Shown in pieces: positions 13,601 through 25,183 of a DNA stretch of 64,000 nucleotides. The stretch comes from Neckera pumila. Its lineage: Eukaryota > Streptophyta > Bryopsida > Hypnales > Neckeraceae. The position numbers and the translations under genes were made by a program. The notes under the pieces are model-generated. The model did no database searches and was not told the DNA's origin. It was given only the letters and a program-made list of their open reading frames with translations. Each line of letters opens with the position of its first letter. The stretch's first letter is position 1. The DNA lies in contig OZ018417.1 in assembly GCA_963969595.1 (NCBI GenBank), positions 808,501-872,500 on the forward strand, read 5' to 3'.

Positions 13601-15077
13601 CCTTGAATCGCTGTTGAAGCACACGAAGCGGGAGCTTCTGACCCGGAAACAATACGATACCTGAAACTCAATCACGTGCTCGTCAGCCGACTGAATGTTA
13701 ATTACGCAGTCTAACAGAAATATACAACAACACAAGAGTAAATGACCCTCGAGAAACCGGTAAAGATGTGCCGTACCCTCCAAGTAGAACATCGGCAGTT
13801 TGAGCACAGCTCCACCCACACCATTGAACCGGTCATTGCCAACATCCTCCACCTCTGCAATTTTAAAACAAAGACGCTTTAAAACGGGCAGACGGGTATG
13901 GATGTGCTTGCAGTGCACCGAAAGTAATAGACGAGATAGTTAACAATTAAGCATGAAGCAGCCAAAGGATAGGCGCGCAAGCGCTACGCACGGCCAAAGG
14001 ATAAGTTGTATGTCACGTTGCGACTCCGCACAGACCATTACTTATGTACACTTCGAGGTACAGATTAAGAGGTTATGCCACATATCAAAGCAGGTCAGAC
14101 AATTAGAATGAAGCATCGGTTTATGAAATTCACCAAGATCCAAGTAACTGTACAGTAATTACCAATGGCAACATACCTCCAAGACCTCCAAGATAAGTAT
14201 GCATAGACGCAAGACTGGTATCAAAATTCAACGCTTCCCGTGGTTCCCAATGTCCATCTCCTTGATGGTGACCGCTGTACAAATACATGACAAAAAGTGA
14301 GCTGACATGACCCTTTACACCAGCTGATGTAGAAAGTGCTAACTCGGGTGTACAAAATTTGTGCAACTACGGTTCAGATAGTGACATTCGAACCACTTGA
14401 GCGAAACAGATAAACGAAAGGATTCCGCGACGGACTCGACGACGGTTTGACTCATGGGTGCGTATCTGTCGATTAACTTCTCTTTAAAAGAACCGGGATG
14501 CTGATACCGTCATCAGTGACTTCAGACCTAAGCGGGGCCCATTGTGCTGAAAACCTCGAACATGCGTTCACATCGTAACAAAGAGCATCGATTTCTTAGT
14601 AATAATGCGATATCAGCGAAGAGTAACTAAAAACCGCCCGCAGTCTTCCAAGCATGATACATATTCGGAACCTTTAGTATGCATAAGGCACGCTGAAAAT
14701 GAACTAACAGTTCCGAAGTTGCCAGCATTCCGAAATTATTCATACAAACTAACTTACAGAGGCTGGTGGCAGATGCTCAACAATAAACCAGGTCGTGTTC
14801 CCCTGACCATTTCCAAGATTCAAGAGTTCCAAATTCTTCAAAGGAGACAGCTAGGAGCGCGAAACATTTACCTGAAGCCTTCTCTCGGCGCCATCTCTCC
14901 TTCAGAATATACTTCAGCTCCTTCCTCAGACTCAACATCCGGCTCCAGCCTCTTGTTCGCTGCCTCCCGATATTGCTCCTCGGTGGCGTGGCCTCCGTAG
15001 GTCTGACCTGCCTCGATGCAGCTACTCTCAGCAAACTCTAAAGATGCTGCCTCCCGGCCTCCAATGGCACCGCACAT
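10618..15077 (-). CDS. CRBN: Cereblon: CUL4-DDB1 substrate receptor with LON-like and CULT domains
   Basis: Twelve exons, in order: 15077-14872, 14274-14177, 13854-13777, 13660-13542, 13320-13258, 13014-12913, 12794-12547, 12421-12344, 12184-11628, 11446-11241, 11082-10919, 10786-10618. All junctions are GT-AG and phases agree, giving 695 aa. The start is the first in-frame ATG; TGA ends at 10618. The family recruits substrates to the CUL4-DDB1 ubiquitin ligase. Seen: NFDTSLASMHTYLG before a LON-like domain (about 112-245, with LFPGQKLPLRV), an acidic region about 300-420, then the CULT domain (about 575-690). Zinc ligands fit C581/C584 and C648/C651. The three tryptophans that form the thalidomide pocket in human cereblon are present: W637 and W643 (NSWFPGYAW) and W662 (MGWRF). 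Five residues (HLNRR) lie between C651 and E657 where human and Arabidopsis proteins, as recalled, have none. The Arabidopsis protein is shorter, about 550 aa. Identity is confident; exon 7 and 8 borders in the acidic region are less so. Confidence 0.95.
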
Positions 15078-16262
15078 TTTGACGTCCCCTCTCTCCCTCT
15101 CGGACAATCTCTAAATACCGATCTGCAATTCCAAATTTCCGGAACCAAAACTCAAATCTCTCAGAGTCACTGTCGTTCCGGCCCTACCCCGATCCGCAAC
15201 CCCCGCACCACAGTATTTCGCGCCCTCATCACCCGGGGGTAGCAATCGCGAGACAGCAATCCATGTTCGTGGTGATCGTCTACGACACTACCAAGAGTGA
15301 CGAAAATCAACAACATAACACGGTCCTCACTCAAGAGCACATCCTCAATGCATCACTTAGCCGCCATACTCAAATGCGTTGCCTTCATCTCCACGTCAAT
15401 CTCACGCAAATCCGGTCACCCAAAACCTCCCCGCCTCAACGGCACGCCAGCCTGCTGCGCTCTAACATAAACCTCCACACCGTCGTGAAGCCGCACTCGC
15501 AGGGGCACTACAGGAAGGAAAAGCTAAGAGGAAACGCCACTATCAGGGACACATCCAGGTGTGTGAAGCCCGTGACAAGGAAGGGGAGAAGAGTAGGTCG
15601 TGACAGCGATTGCATACTAGAACACACAGAACAAAGTACCACTGTACAATCGTAGCATCGAGTAAGAACGGGCGCAACGTAGCGCTGATGAAGTAAGACG
15701 TGCTGATGATGGCGTCGCACACCACCGCCCTAAACCCGAAACAGTACAACAACGAGAAAAAAGGACAGCGGAATGCTCTCGGAGATGCGAATACGAGAAG
15801 GAACAGCAGCAGCTGTTGCGCGACAGCGCGAGTCGCAAGAAGATCCTCCCGCACCACGCACGACCCCGGTGCTAATAAGTTACACAACACAGTAGTCTCT
15901 CCTCGCACAAGTGCTGGTGCGTTTGCTTAATCGGGAAGGCGCGGGCGGGGAGACAGAATCAATCTCTACAGTCCCCGCTTTCAAGCTCCAAGACGCATCA
16001 TCTGCTGCTGCTGCTGGCCTGCTGTTGCTGCTCAGGGATGTCGACGTCACAGTACTACTACTACTACTACTAGTACGCTAATAAGCTACTTGAGCTTCTC
16101 CGCATCCCGAGCGCCATCGCCACCGCTCCTGCAGCAGTCAACTGACACCCCCGCCAGAGCTCAAATACCTTGATCGTCATTGCCGCTACGGCATTTCATT
16201 CATGCACGCCTAGACAATTCAGTTCCTAGCTGGGCCCGAAGCAACCGCTCCTTAGATCCATC
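15078..16262 (-). promoter_or_regulatory. GC-rich upstream region and probable 5' leader of cereblon
   Basis: This stretch lies directly upstream of the cereblon ATG and is far richer in GC than the surrounding repeats. It holds a CTG trinucleotide run near 16001-16024, a TAC run near 16053-16074 and a TGGGCC site (16231 area) of the kind common in plant housekeeping promoters. Open frames on both strands (15263-15655 plus, 15543-15908 minus) show no domain. No TATA box was assigned. Confidence 0.5.
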
Positions 16263-16317
16263 GTGCTGCTTCATGATTTCGCCTCCATCATACAGGTACC
16301 AACAGTCGCCCTCACCT

Positions 16318-16342
16318 CCCCCCCCCCCCCCCCCCCCCCCCC
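16318..16342. repeat. Poly-C tract
   Basis: Twenty-five consecutive C residues on the plus strand, upstream of cereblon. The length may be an assembly or sequencing approximation. Confidence 0.95.
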
Positions 16343-17317
16343 GCTAAACTTAGCGGCCGCTAACACCCACCCGTGGTTACCGCGGCTAATCCGGGCTAAA
16401 CCCAGGCCTATTTTTAGCGATCCAAGCTTGGGCCGACGACCAATCCGTCCAACTCAGTTCACTACCCAGTGCATGATTAGTGAGTCATTAGTGACTCCAT
16501 TAACTGTACCCAGGTGAATGCTTCGCTACGTTATTAGCAATAGTGAGGACTTCCACTTGGAATTTCCTTTTGCCCCCACGTAAGCTTAAGTGAAGTGAAG
16601 TGAAGTGCAGCCAGTGCAGTCTGTTTTTGTACACTACTTCATGGACTTTTGTTATCATTCTTACCTCTTCCTACGTGGCTGGCCCTGAAAAGTCCTAGGA
16701 ACTTAAAAGCCTACTGTAGCCTTCTCATCAAGTGGTCAGCCAGGGGTCAGTGTGTCATAAAGTTACTATGGTGTACTGGAGTTGTTGTTTGGTGTCCTTT
16801 GGGGAGACTGGCTTGAATTCCTCTTGTACTTGGCCGCAGGGGGAGATTCAATGCGCGCTTTCGCTAGGATGTATGTGTGTACGTCCAGGGCCCATGTCTT
16901 GGCCCTCTCCTCTCCAGCCATGGCATTTCCAGTCCTGTAGTCTCTGTCAGTCCGGACCATTACGGACCAGGTTGGGTTGCTGGACCCCGGCGCGGCCTCT
17001 GATGATGCCTTCTGGCGCCTGGGCTTCAGTGGAGGACCTTTGACTCATAACTTATTATAGTACCCTTTTTCTTTCTGTTACGGCAGGTTATGCTTTTGTT
17101 TGTTTTGTTGAAGGCTCAGCAGCACTTGGAGCAGCACTGTGCACTGTGCAGGAGTGCCTCATTTCATGTCCCAGGAGGCAAGTGAAGTACTGAACTCCCC
17201 TTTGGTTTTTGAAATAAAATAAAACAAAAAAAGAGGCAGTGAGCTGGTATTGAACTCGTACCTATTACCATACATATATTTAAACAAATCTGCCTGCATG
17301 CAGTATGGAACATGGTA
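16343..17317. other. GC-richer unique stretch, no recognised gene
   Basis: Contains a 103-codon open frame on the plus strand (16732-17043) and a 64-codon one opposite it, neither with a recognisable domain or convincing splice structure. There is a short GTGAA repeat near 16590. It could be the outer promoter of cereblon or an unrecognised non-coding transcript. Confidence 0.3.
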
Positions 17318-17396
17318 CTCCCTCGGTCTGTCTCAAAATAAATCCATGGTACGGAGGGAGTTTTCCATTAGAAAAAACATGGATTTATTTTGGGAG
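17318..17396. mobile_element. Stowaway-like MITE, 79 bp
   Basis: Begins CTCCCTCGG, ends GGGAG, with TA on both sides; AAAATAAATCCATG near the left pairs with CATGGATTTATTTT near the right. TA target and CTCCCTC start are typical of Stowaway (Tc1/mariner) elements. Confidence 0.75.
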
Positions 17397-17968
17397 TAAC
17401 TGACTCTACAATTGTGCAGTATTTGATATGCCATCACGGCACTACTACGTGTGGACAAAATTGAGTGCAAGGTGACAATGGATACCTCTACTTATATGAT
17501 ACTTGTAAATTACTTTATGGAGGATGATTGATTATGGACCACGGAATATAAAAAAATAAAATCTCGTGAAGCTATGGGAGTAGAGAGGGATACGATTTTT
17601 CGTAACGAGCCTTTGCATTTGGACATTATTGGGCATAACTTCAATGTTGAATGTGTAACATTCTGATGAATGAAGGTTGGGTCCCTTCTCTACATCGTGT
17701 CACTTATTTGTGTTATAGTGGAGATTTTATTTCCATTAAATTACAACACAAGAAAACCTTTCCTTCAAGATTCTCTATAGTGAAGCAAAGGGGTCCCTAC
17801 CTTCAAACCTAAGAATGTTTGGGTGGTTGGACCTTGGTCATATTCTGCCTAATCAAGAGTTTAAAAGAAGGGCATCACAATAGTCCCACATCAAAGAAAT
17901 GAAAATGCTTCTCTTCATCCAATGACAACGCATATCACTTGTTTAATAATAGGGTCATTAGTAGAATG

Positions 17969-18106
17969 AAGGAGGTATTTGAGCACCAAAGAATAGTGTA
18001 AAAATGTGGTGCTCAAGACCCATATGGACACTTGCATGGTGCACATACGGACTTCTCGCACTATGCTCTTATTCTATTCCTTGGTGCTCAACTAACACCT
18101 CTTTCC
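17969..18106. mobile_element. Foldback MITE, 138 bp
   Basis: TTTGAGCACCAAAGAATAG on the left pairs with CTATTCCTTGGTGCTCAA on the right; GGAGGTATT pairs loosely with AACACCTC outside it. Confidence 0.7.
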
Positions 18107-18759
18107 TAATACCAAGGCCATTGAGATTCAAAGTGTGCTGGAATCCATAGTTGTCCAAGAGAGTACCTTACCACGATTCATGAAGAATAGATAGTTTGTG
18201 TGCCGTAAACAAATGAAAAAGATGAAAAACAAATTAGTTACTTTTTAAAATTACATCACAAAAATTGGTCAAACTTTTCAAAGAGAATTACTGTAAAACC
18301 AAAGGCAATAACCGAATTTGTAGCTTAGTCGTGATAAAAAAAAATCAGTCGAAAGTCTTAGAAAATGTATAAAATTTTGCCAAGGGTAATCCCTCTGGTT
18401 CTGTGTACTGTTTCCTGTTTGTCAATGGAAATTGTCCATGTTTTTAAATTTTTAAATTTTTAAATTTAAAAAAAAATCGGTCGAAAACAGAAAACAGGAC
18501 AACAACCAAACCCAGAGCCAGGAAGCAGTGATGATCAACAAATCGTCTTGGGGTTTGGAGCTCTGTCCGCTTTGCTATTCTTTTTTCTGCCGAAAGAATG
18601 ATACAATTAGTTTTTTTTTGTTTTTTGTTTTCTTAAAACACATGGACAAATTCCATTGATAGAGGAATGATGCAATTTAATTTCAGTTCAGGTTTCTTAT
18701 TAATTCATTCAGTTTTTTTTAGAAGAAATGAACTGAGTCGGGTGGTCAACTGAATCAAC
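18107..18759. other. Intergenic DNA with TTTAAATT low-complexity run
   Basis: A TTTTTAAA repeat lies at about 18446-18470. Nothing else recognised. Confidence 0.5.
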
Positions 18760-19900
18760 ATCACACATTATAATCCATACCTTAACCCCTAAAGGTTTTT
18801 ACTATGTTTTCACCAATACCGCTCCAAAACTGCCATTTCTATTACAAGCACCAAATTTAAGAAAAAAAACATTTTTGAACACATGTAACCATAGGATCTT
18901 GTAGTACACATGTTTAAGAAGACATGGAAAAAATTTTAGAATTTTTCACCATGTAGATTGCAAGTTAATAGCATTTGAATTGACAAAAATCTTTTTTTAA
19001 TCACTGCAAAAATCTAGGCAGCTGCTCTTCACAAGGTCATATTTGTATGAAAAAATGTCCAAAATGGTGGTTATTCTTTGGATTCATTCTTCAAGGCAAG
19101 TTGGCTACATGCTTGAAAATTTTTAGATCAATTGGAATTGGACAACATATAGGAAAAAAAAGTAAGTAGGAAGAGATAGAGAATGACTCAAAATTCTAAA
19201 TTGTCAAGAATTTAATTATGGAATTGAAAAATGCCAATCCCAGCGGTTGTAATGTTGTAATAAACAATATCCATCCAATGTTTTTTGTTTTATTCAAAAA
19301 TATTGAAAATTGAGTTAGAGAAAGGACTTCAAAGTTTATTTTAGAGTAGAGATTCTGCAACTACCCTCCACCTAAGAATCCTCATAACTTTTGACTTGTT
19401 AATCCAAATAGTGTTTTTTAAGAAAAAAATTTGAGCTGCCCGGGCTACCCGCCAAATGCGGAAAATTACATATCATGCAATAACTTTTTACCCATAAAGT
19501 CAAAAATTATGGAAATTGTTGGGCCTTGAAGCTACTCCTTGGAAACATCTTGTGTAAAAATTTCAAAGAAAAAAAATTAAAATTTCCATTCGTAGCGAGT
19601 TGCCCAAAATTGCTATGTTGCCAAAAAATGGTGTTTGGTCCTTTAGGGGTTAAGATGGGTTGTTTGTTTTGCTTGTTTGTTTGTTACGCTGAGATCTCCC
19701 GGACTTTGGACTGTGCATCCCTTAATGGCAAGCGTGGTATCTTCAGAAAGCCCTTGACGAGGAAGAGTGCACGGGCTTTGTTTCGAGGCATTTCGACCTC
19801 CAATGTGAAAGTTATTGAATTTCAAACATTTTCATATGAATAAAAAAATGAAGAAAAATAACTTTTCCTTTTGTTTTTGGTTGTGAGGGCACACTATTGT
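18760..19900 (+). repeat. S repeat split by element E1
   Basis: Left piece ends TAATCCATACCTTAA at 18785; right piece resumes at 19650 with TTAAGATGGGTTGTTTG and continues through GAGATCTCCC and CTTTGTTTCGAGGCATTTCG. Confidence 0.85.
18786..19649 (-). mobile_element. TTAA element E1 (864 bp)
   Basis: Starts CCCCTAAAGG, ends CCTTTAGGGG, with TTAA at 18782-18785 and 19650-19653. It lies inside an S repeat: TAATCCATACC precedes it and the GTTTGTTT part of the same unit follows. Strand is set so that the end near GGCAGTTTTGGAGC is distal. No coding capacity. Confidence 0.9.
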
Positions 19901-20971
19901 AGTAAACTCTTAAACGAACGAGCTCCCACGACCAACCGCCCACCGAGAAATGATGGTCCGGTTCCGTCCTTTTCAGGGCGCCCTGTGTTGTTATTATTTT
20001 TATTTTTCAATGCCTTGGTTGGGACAAACTTCTCCTTTTCGCACGAACGACGTTCCTGGGCCCCCTGGGCCCCCCTCCTTTGGCGTTTCCGGAAGGGCAC
20101 CCAGGACGGACAGCAGACGTGCCTGAAGGACCATGACTGACTGACTGACTAAGAGAAAAGGAAAAGAAAAAAGGGCCACGGATTCTGTCAGGGAGGGAGG
20201 GGGCCGCATCGCACCCGTCTAATGACTCCGCGGAGACATCCGCGACGTCCATTGTTGGGCCATGATGGAAAGAGAAAACCGACGGACGGAATCGTGGCCG
20301 ACTTTGGGCCTGGGCGGCTTTTTTCCTCAGCCAACTGAAGAAGCCAGGCCACAGCCAGGGCCCCGAAATAATACCTTTAAAATAATTTACTGACCCCAAA
20401 AGGCCCCACTGAAACTGAAACTTTAAAAGGCTGGGCTGGCTTCTCAGGCACTAGGCATTGGTCAGCTGATTTTTAAAATTTTTAAATTTTTTAAATTTTT
20501 AATTCTTTTTAGTGGACACCAGGTTCGTCAGCTGCCATTTGTGAGCCGATTGATTGTACATTTTGTACCTTTTGGGGTTCGTGGCTTTTTCCCCTTTTTT
20601 AAAAGAGTACTGGAGGAGTTGAGTGTGTTGGAAGGGCGGCCCTGTAGCAGACCAAAAAGGAAGTGATGAGTCGTACGCGGAGGCCCTCGTCAACTGCTGT
20701 AGAAAAACAATAATTTGTTCGCTGCAAGAGTGCAAGGGCAGGCCAGCTGAAAATCTATCCTTTCGGTGAGCTGAATGAAGTTATCTGGTGCAGGACTGGA
20801 GACTTGTCAGTCTGACGCCCAGACAATTGATTAAAGGGTTTTTTTGGGTGGGAGAGCCACTTGCACCCTGGAATGGAAGCACAGGAACGAAGAATGGAGA
20901 AGGAAGGGAAAAAAATGGATAGAATCATCCACAAGAATGTGTGCTTTCATCCATAAGATTATATAGTAGTA
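19901..20971. other. GC-rich island between two S repeats
   Basis: Markedly GC-rich compared with its flanks, with GACT tetranucleotide repeats near 20135-20150 and a CCGCGGAGACATCCGCG palindrome near 20229. The longest open frame (20007-20399, minus) has no domain or splice support. It may be a gene fragment or an unknown element. Confidence 0.35.
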
Positions 20972-21288
20972 CAGTAGAACCTCTCTTAATGCATACTCTC
21001 TTAGTGCATAATATGCAATATTTTGAAGCATTTATTTGTGAACAATAGTTGGAGGCCCCATAGTGAGAGGTCACGTTAGCCAGTGTTCAATATAGAACCT
21101 CTCCTATTGCATAAACCTCTCTTAGTGCATAATCCCGAGACTATGCACTAAGAGAGGTTCTACTGTAGTAGTTGGAGGCCCCATAGTGAGCAGTCACATT
21201 AGCCAAAGTTCAATACAAAACCTCTCCAACTGTATAAACCTCTCTTAGCGCATATTCCCTACACTATGCACTAAGAGAGGCTCTACTG
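20972..21288. mobile_element. pogo/Emigrant-like MITE with internal tandem duplication
   Basis: Ends CAGTAGAACCTCTCTTA and AAGAGAGGCTCTACTG with TA on each side. The ends resemble the Emigrant/Lemi (pogo, Tc1/mariner) terminus CAGTAAAACCTCT. A 123-bp internal unit starting GTTGGAGGCCCC is present twice (21048 and 21171), and each copy ends in a terminal-repeat sequence. Confidence 0.8.
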
Positions 21289-21459
21289 TAGTAGCATTCT
21301 CAGAACAAGTTCAGGGTTTTGAGCTAAATGTTCATTCTTCGGAAGATTTTTTTAAAATTTACATTGAGGTATGAAAAAATTAAGTAGAAACTGAGCAACT
21401 TTAGCCATTTGGGGGATCAATGACTATTAGTAGCTTTTCACACAAACAAGTGTGTCCTA

Positions 21460-22625
21460 TGATGTTGCCACAATCAAAATAAAAATAATTTTTTAATTTT
21501 TCAATCTCCTAAAATTTTGAAATTCAATATCTTTCACATTGCAGGTCTAAACACAAACAAGACAAAGCTTGTGCAACCCTCCTTGCATAGAGCTTTCCAA
21601 TAGTACCAAAAACACACACTGTAGGAAATCCTATTATAACAAACAAAACAAAACAAAACAAAACAGAGAGCCTCATTTAACCCCTAAAGGACCAACATGC
21701 ATTTTTTGGCCGTATAGAAATTTTGGGCAGGTACGTGTGACTAGAGATTTCCATATTTGAGGCTGAAATTTTAATAGAAGGTGGGGGCGAGGAATATCTT
21801 CATATGTACCAAATTTCATGACATTTTGAAATACGAGTCAAAAGTTGTGACCTAATATGTTGCTTTTTTTCGTAACTGGGCAGTTTGGGCAGATCAGAAA
21901 AAATCATTTTTTCCGGAATTTTTTTTTTCAAATTGGTTCTCTACATTTATATATACTCAAAAAGCTTTGAGTCATTCCATTTCAATCAATGAGTCAAAAG
22001 TTATGAGGGTTTTTGGTTTGCGGGCAGTTATGGATTCTCTACTCTAAAAAAATCTTTAAAGTTGTTTATTTAACTCAATTTTCAATATTTTTGGGAAAAA
22101 AAAAATCCTAGGATGTAAATTGATTATTGCAACATTACAACCGTTGGGATTGGTATCTTTAAATTCCATGATTAAAATTTTTACAATTTAGTATTTTGAA
22201 TCATTTTCTACTTCTTTCTACTTACTATTTTTTTCCTATATGTTGTACAATTCCAAATGATGTGAAATTTTTCAAGCATATAGACAACTTGTTTAGGAAA
22301 CTGAATTCAGAGAAGCACCACCTTTTTCGACAATTTATCATTGAAAAGTGAGCTTGCAAAGTGCAGCTGCCCGGTTTTTTGTAGGATTGAAAAAATGGTT
22401 TTCAAGACTTTGAATGCTTATATCTTATGATCCATACGGTGGAATTTTCTGAAATTTTTACCACATGTTTTCAAAATATCATACTACAAGATCCTATGGT
22501 TACATGTGTCAAAAATTGTTTGTTTCCAAAAATTTGGTAGTTGTATTAGAAATGGCAGTTTTGGAGCGTTTTTGGTGAGAACATAGTCATGAAACTTTAG
22601 GGGTTAAGGCATGAATGGATATTGG
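21460..22625 (-). repeat. S repeat (inverted) split by element E2
   Basis: Reverse-orientation unit with TTCAATATCTTTCACATTGC, GACAAAGCTTGTGCAACCC and AACAAACAAAACAAAAC up to TTAA at 21680. It continues after E2 with GGCATGAATGG, corresponding to the CCATACC side of the unit. Confidence 0.8.
21681..22603 (+). mobile_element. TTAA element E2 (923 bp)
   Basis: CCCCTAAAGGACCAACATG at the left, CTTTAGGGG at the right, TTAA on both sides (21677-21680, 22604-22607). It is inserted in an inverted S repeat at the same TTAA as E1. Nearly identical by eye to the reverse complement of E4 and of the same length. Confidence 0.9.
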
Positions 22626-23108
22626 TGAATCTAGAATTTTTTTAGAAAGATTTGACATTTACCCATGTTTCCAAACTTTTGTCTTAGTGTTAGGCCCTTG
22701 AGGATCAAGAAGTAGTCTACATTTCCAAAATTGTGAAGATGCATTATAAAATGCAACTTAGAAGAATAATTTGACCCCAAGAGTTCTTTTATTATATTTC
22801 ACCAAAAAAATACCTCAAAATGGGTCGTTTTGATGGCAAAGACCCCCCCAAATGACAAATGAAATCTTATTGCATCTTACCATAAGATCTAGTGATAGAC
22901 TACTTCATTCTATTGGAATTTAAAAATGGAAGGTTTAGACTGTACAGATTGCAAGATTATAGTGTTCGAAGTTGAAAAAAATGTAGAGGGCATCCAAATT
23001 TTGGGTAGCTCTAATGAGGGGAGGCTTTTATACAAGTTCAGTTTCACTTTTTTGCTTGAACTTTTTTTACTTTCTATTGTGACAAAGTCAGCCATATGTT
23101 CAAAAAAA

Positions 23109-23225
23109 TTCATAACATTTCAAATTGGGGAACATTTATTAAAAAATTTCATAACATTTCAAATTGGAGAGCATGTATTAAAAAATTTCATAACATTTGA
23201 AATTAGAGAACATGTATCAAAATAT
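23109..23225. repeat. 39-bp tandem repeat, three units
   Basis: Units at 23109, 23148 and 23187, each starting TTCATAACATTT. The period is a multiple of three, so an open frame on the plus strand runs through them, but it lies in AT-rich repeat DNA. Confidence 0.9.
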
Positions 23226-23695
23226 TCCAACAGGGAATTAGCTTCAAGAAAGTCTCATACAAAGCCCTTTTTTCAACAATTTATGGCATGCACAAACAAT
23301 TTTTCTTCAAAATGTAAATGGTGGAATTCTAGGTTTCACCTAATCTTAGAGGAAGAGAAAAAAATAATAACCCAAAATTTGTAATTTTGGTAAACTTGAT
23401 CAATCTATATCCAAGTTGAAGTAAATTAAAGTATAGTTGGACATGGAAGGAGACTGGGTTTAGGATAGCTAAGCACAACTAATCATGAATCACTCACAAA
23501 TCAATTCCATTCTTCTTACTTCTGAAGATGATCCCTGCTCCATGAACTATTATTTTAGAATGTTTGGCATTGAACTTCAAAGATATCAAATTATTTGGCA
23601 ACTTTCTCCAGTAGCTTCTAAAGCCACTTATTTTGTATATACCTTATGAGAAGAAAAGCACTTTTTATAAGGTGTGGTGGTAGGAGGTAAACACC

Positions 23696-24185
23696 CATGT
23701 GGGATATGTAAATTAGAATTACTTAGAGCTTGACCGCTCATAGTTAAGTGAAAAGTAGGAATTGTGTTCAAATTTAAATTTCAAGATTCATTTTGGCATA
23801 ACAAAATAACTTTTTCCACCAAAATTTGAATAAGAAAAGTTGGGAAATCAAACTACTTTTCATCTCCAAAAATCTTTTCAAGATTTCGAGTCTCCAATAA
23901 AAAGTATTGGAAAAATTTTAGGGAGGAATTGAAAGGGACATTTTCTTTGACATTTTCAAACATCTTCTTTGAAGTTTGTCCATAACTTGTTTTTGGAGGT
24001 TCAAAATCACAAACCGGGTCTTAGAGATGAAATTAGCTTGATTTTCCAACTCTTCTAAGTTTTTTATTTTTATTTTAAGTTATTTTACTATGCCAAAATG
24101 AAGTTTGAAATTCTACTTTAATACAATTCCTGTATTTTTGACAATGAACATTAAAGCTCTCATTTTCAAATTATCCCACACTTTT
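23696..24185. mobile_element. Foldback MITE, copy B
   Basis: Arms over 150 bp: left has GTGGGATATGTAAATTAGAA, then TTTTGGCATAACAAAATAAC; the right arm mirrors both. End positions are approximate. Confidence 0.8.
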
Positions 24186-24343
24186 TGAGGATTTATGATG
24201 AACAATTGATTTCATTATAAAAACAACCTCTCTACCCATCTCAGCTATGAATGTCAATGAAGCAATCCCTTCATTTGCCATCAAATTTTTTCTTGTAGTA
24301 GATTCTCAAATGACAAATTGATATTTGGCTCAATGGATTCTTT

Positions 24344-24725
24344 CATTAGGAAAAAAATGAACCCTGGAAGGGGCTGCTTCGTAGTGTAAGCTTCCCCTCC
24401 AGGGAACTCCAGGGAACTCAACAGTGATTTACAATTAAAAAAAAAAAAATTTAATTTTTAAAAATAAAAAAATTTAAAATATTAATAAAATAATAATTAA
24501 AAATTAAAATTAAAATCAAAAATTAAAAAAAATAATAAAATAATAAAAATTGTAATGATTGCAGTCTGACATGGCATGTGTAGTGCCATGTCAGATTTGA
24601 AAATTTTGTAATTTTGAATTTATTTTAATAAAAAAAATTTTTAATGTTTTTTTAAGCAGTTCAGCTGCACTGTTCCCTGCTGTTCCGTGCCTGCAGTTCG
24701 CTGTCGCAAAAAGAAAAAAAAAAAA

Positions 24726-24756
<31 letters not shown>

Positions 24757-24820
24757 CGGCTTGCGTTCCCTGCGTTCTCAGGTCTCACGGCCTCTTCCAG
24801 GGTTCAACTTTTTCCTAATG
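24344..24820. mobile_element. CATTAG MITE 1, 477 bp
   Basis: CATTAGGAAAAA then TGAACCCTGGAAG at the left, mirrored at the right. A perfect 11-bp stem hairpin (CTGACATGGCA, loop of 7) lies exactly at its centre (24568-24596). An A16/T27 tract (24714-24756) lies in the right half. Confidence 0.8.
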
Positions 24821-24970
24821 GGATGTTTGAATTTCCTAAACTCAATGTGGCAATAAAGAGAAATTGCTCCATTAGGCCAGTGAAAGCCAAAGAGCAACTG
24901 CCTCCTTGCCTCTTTTTTGCATTCATACAAAAACCAATTATATTTTGAGTTTTGAAAGTGAGAAGAGAAG

Positions 24971-24971
<1 letters not shown>

Positions 24972-25028
<57 letters not shown>
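24972..25028. repeat. TA dinucleotide microsatellite
   Basis: About 28 TA repeats inside the left arm of foldback copy C. Confidence 0.95.
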
Positions 25029-25034
<6 letters not shown>

Positions 25035-25183
25035 ATTTGGGGTGGTAGAAGGTAAAACAACCCATGTGGGATATGTAAATTAGAATGAATGAAGCCTCAA
25101 CCACTCATAATTAAGTCAAAAGTAGGAATTGTATATGAAGTAGATCTTCAAACTTCATTTAACTCCTAAGAGCCCAAAGTCTT

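Noticed and set aside
15263..15908. Open frames of 121-130 codons on both strands upstream of cereblon
   Set aside because: Overlapping frames on both strands in GC-rich DNA without domains or splice support; most likely promoter or leader.
18786..18792. CCCTAAA in the element ends looks like the plant telomere repeat
   Set aside because: Only single copies occur at each end, always next to TTAA and inside a conserved larger element, so telomeric origin is not supported.
20007..20399. 130-codon minus-strand frame in the GC-rich island
   Set aside because: Low-complexity composition and competing frames; no family resemblance.
22926..23384. 152-codon open frame
   Set aside because: It lies in AT-rich repeat DNA, starts near sequence resembling the interior of a TTAA element, and has no recognisable domain.
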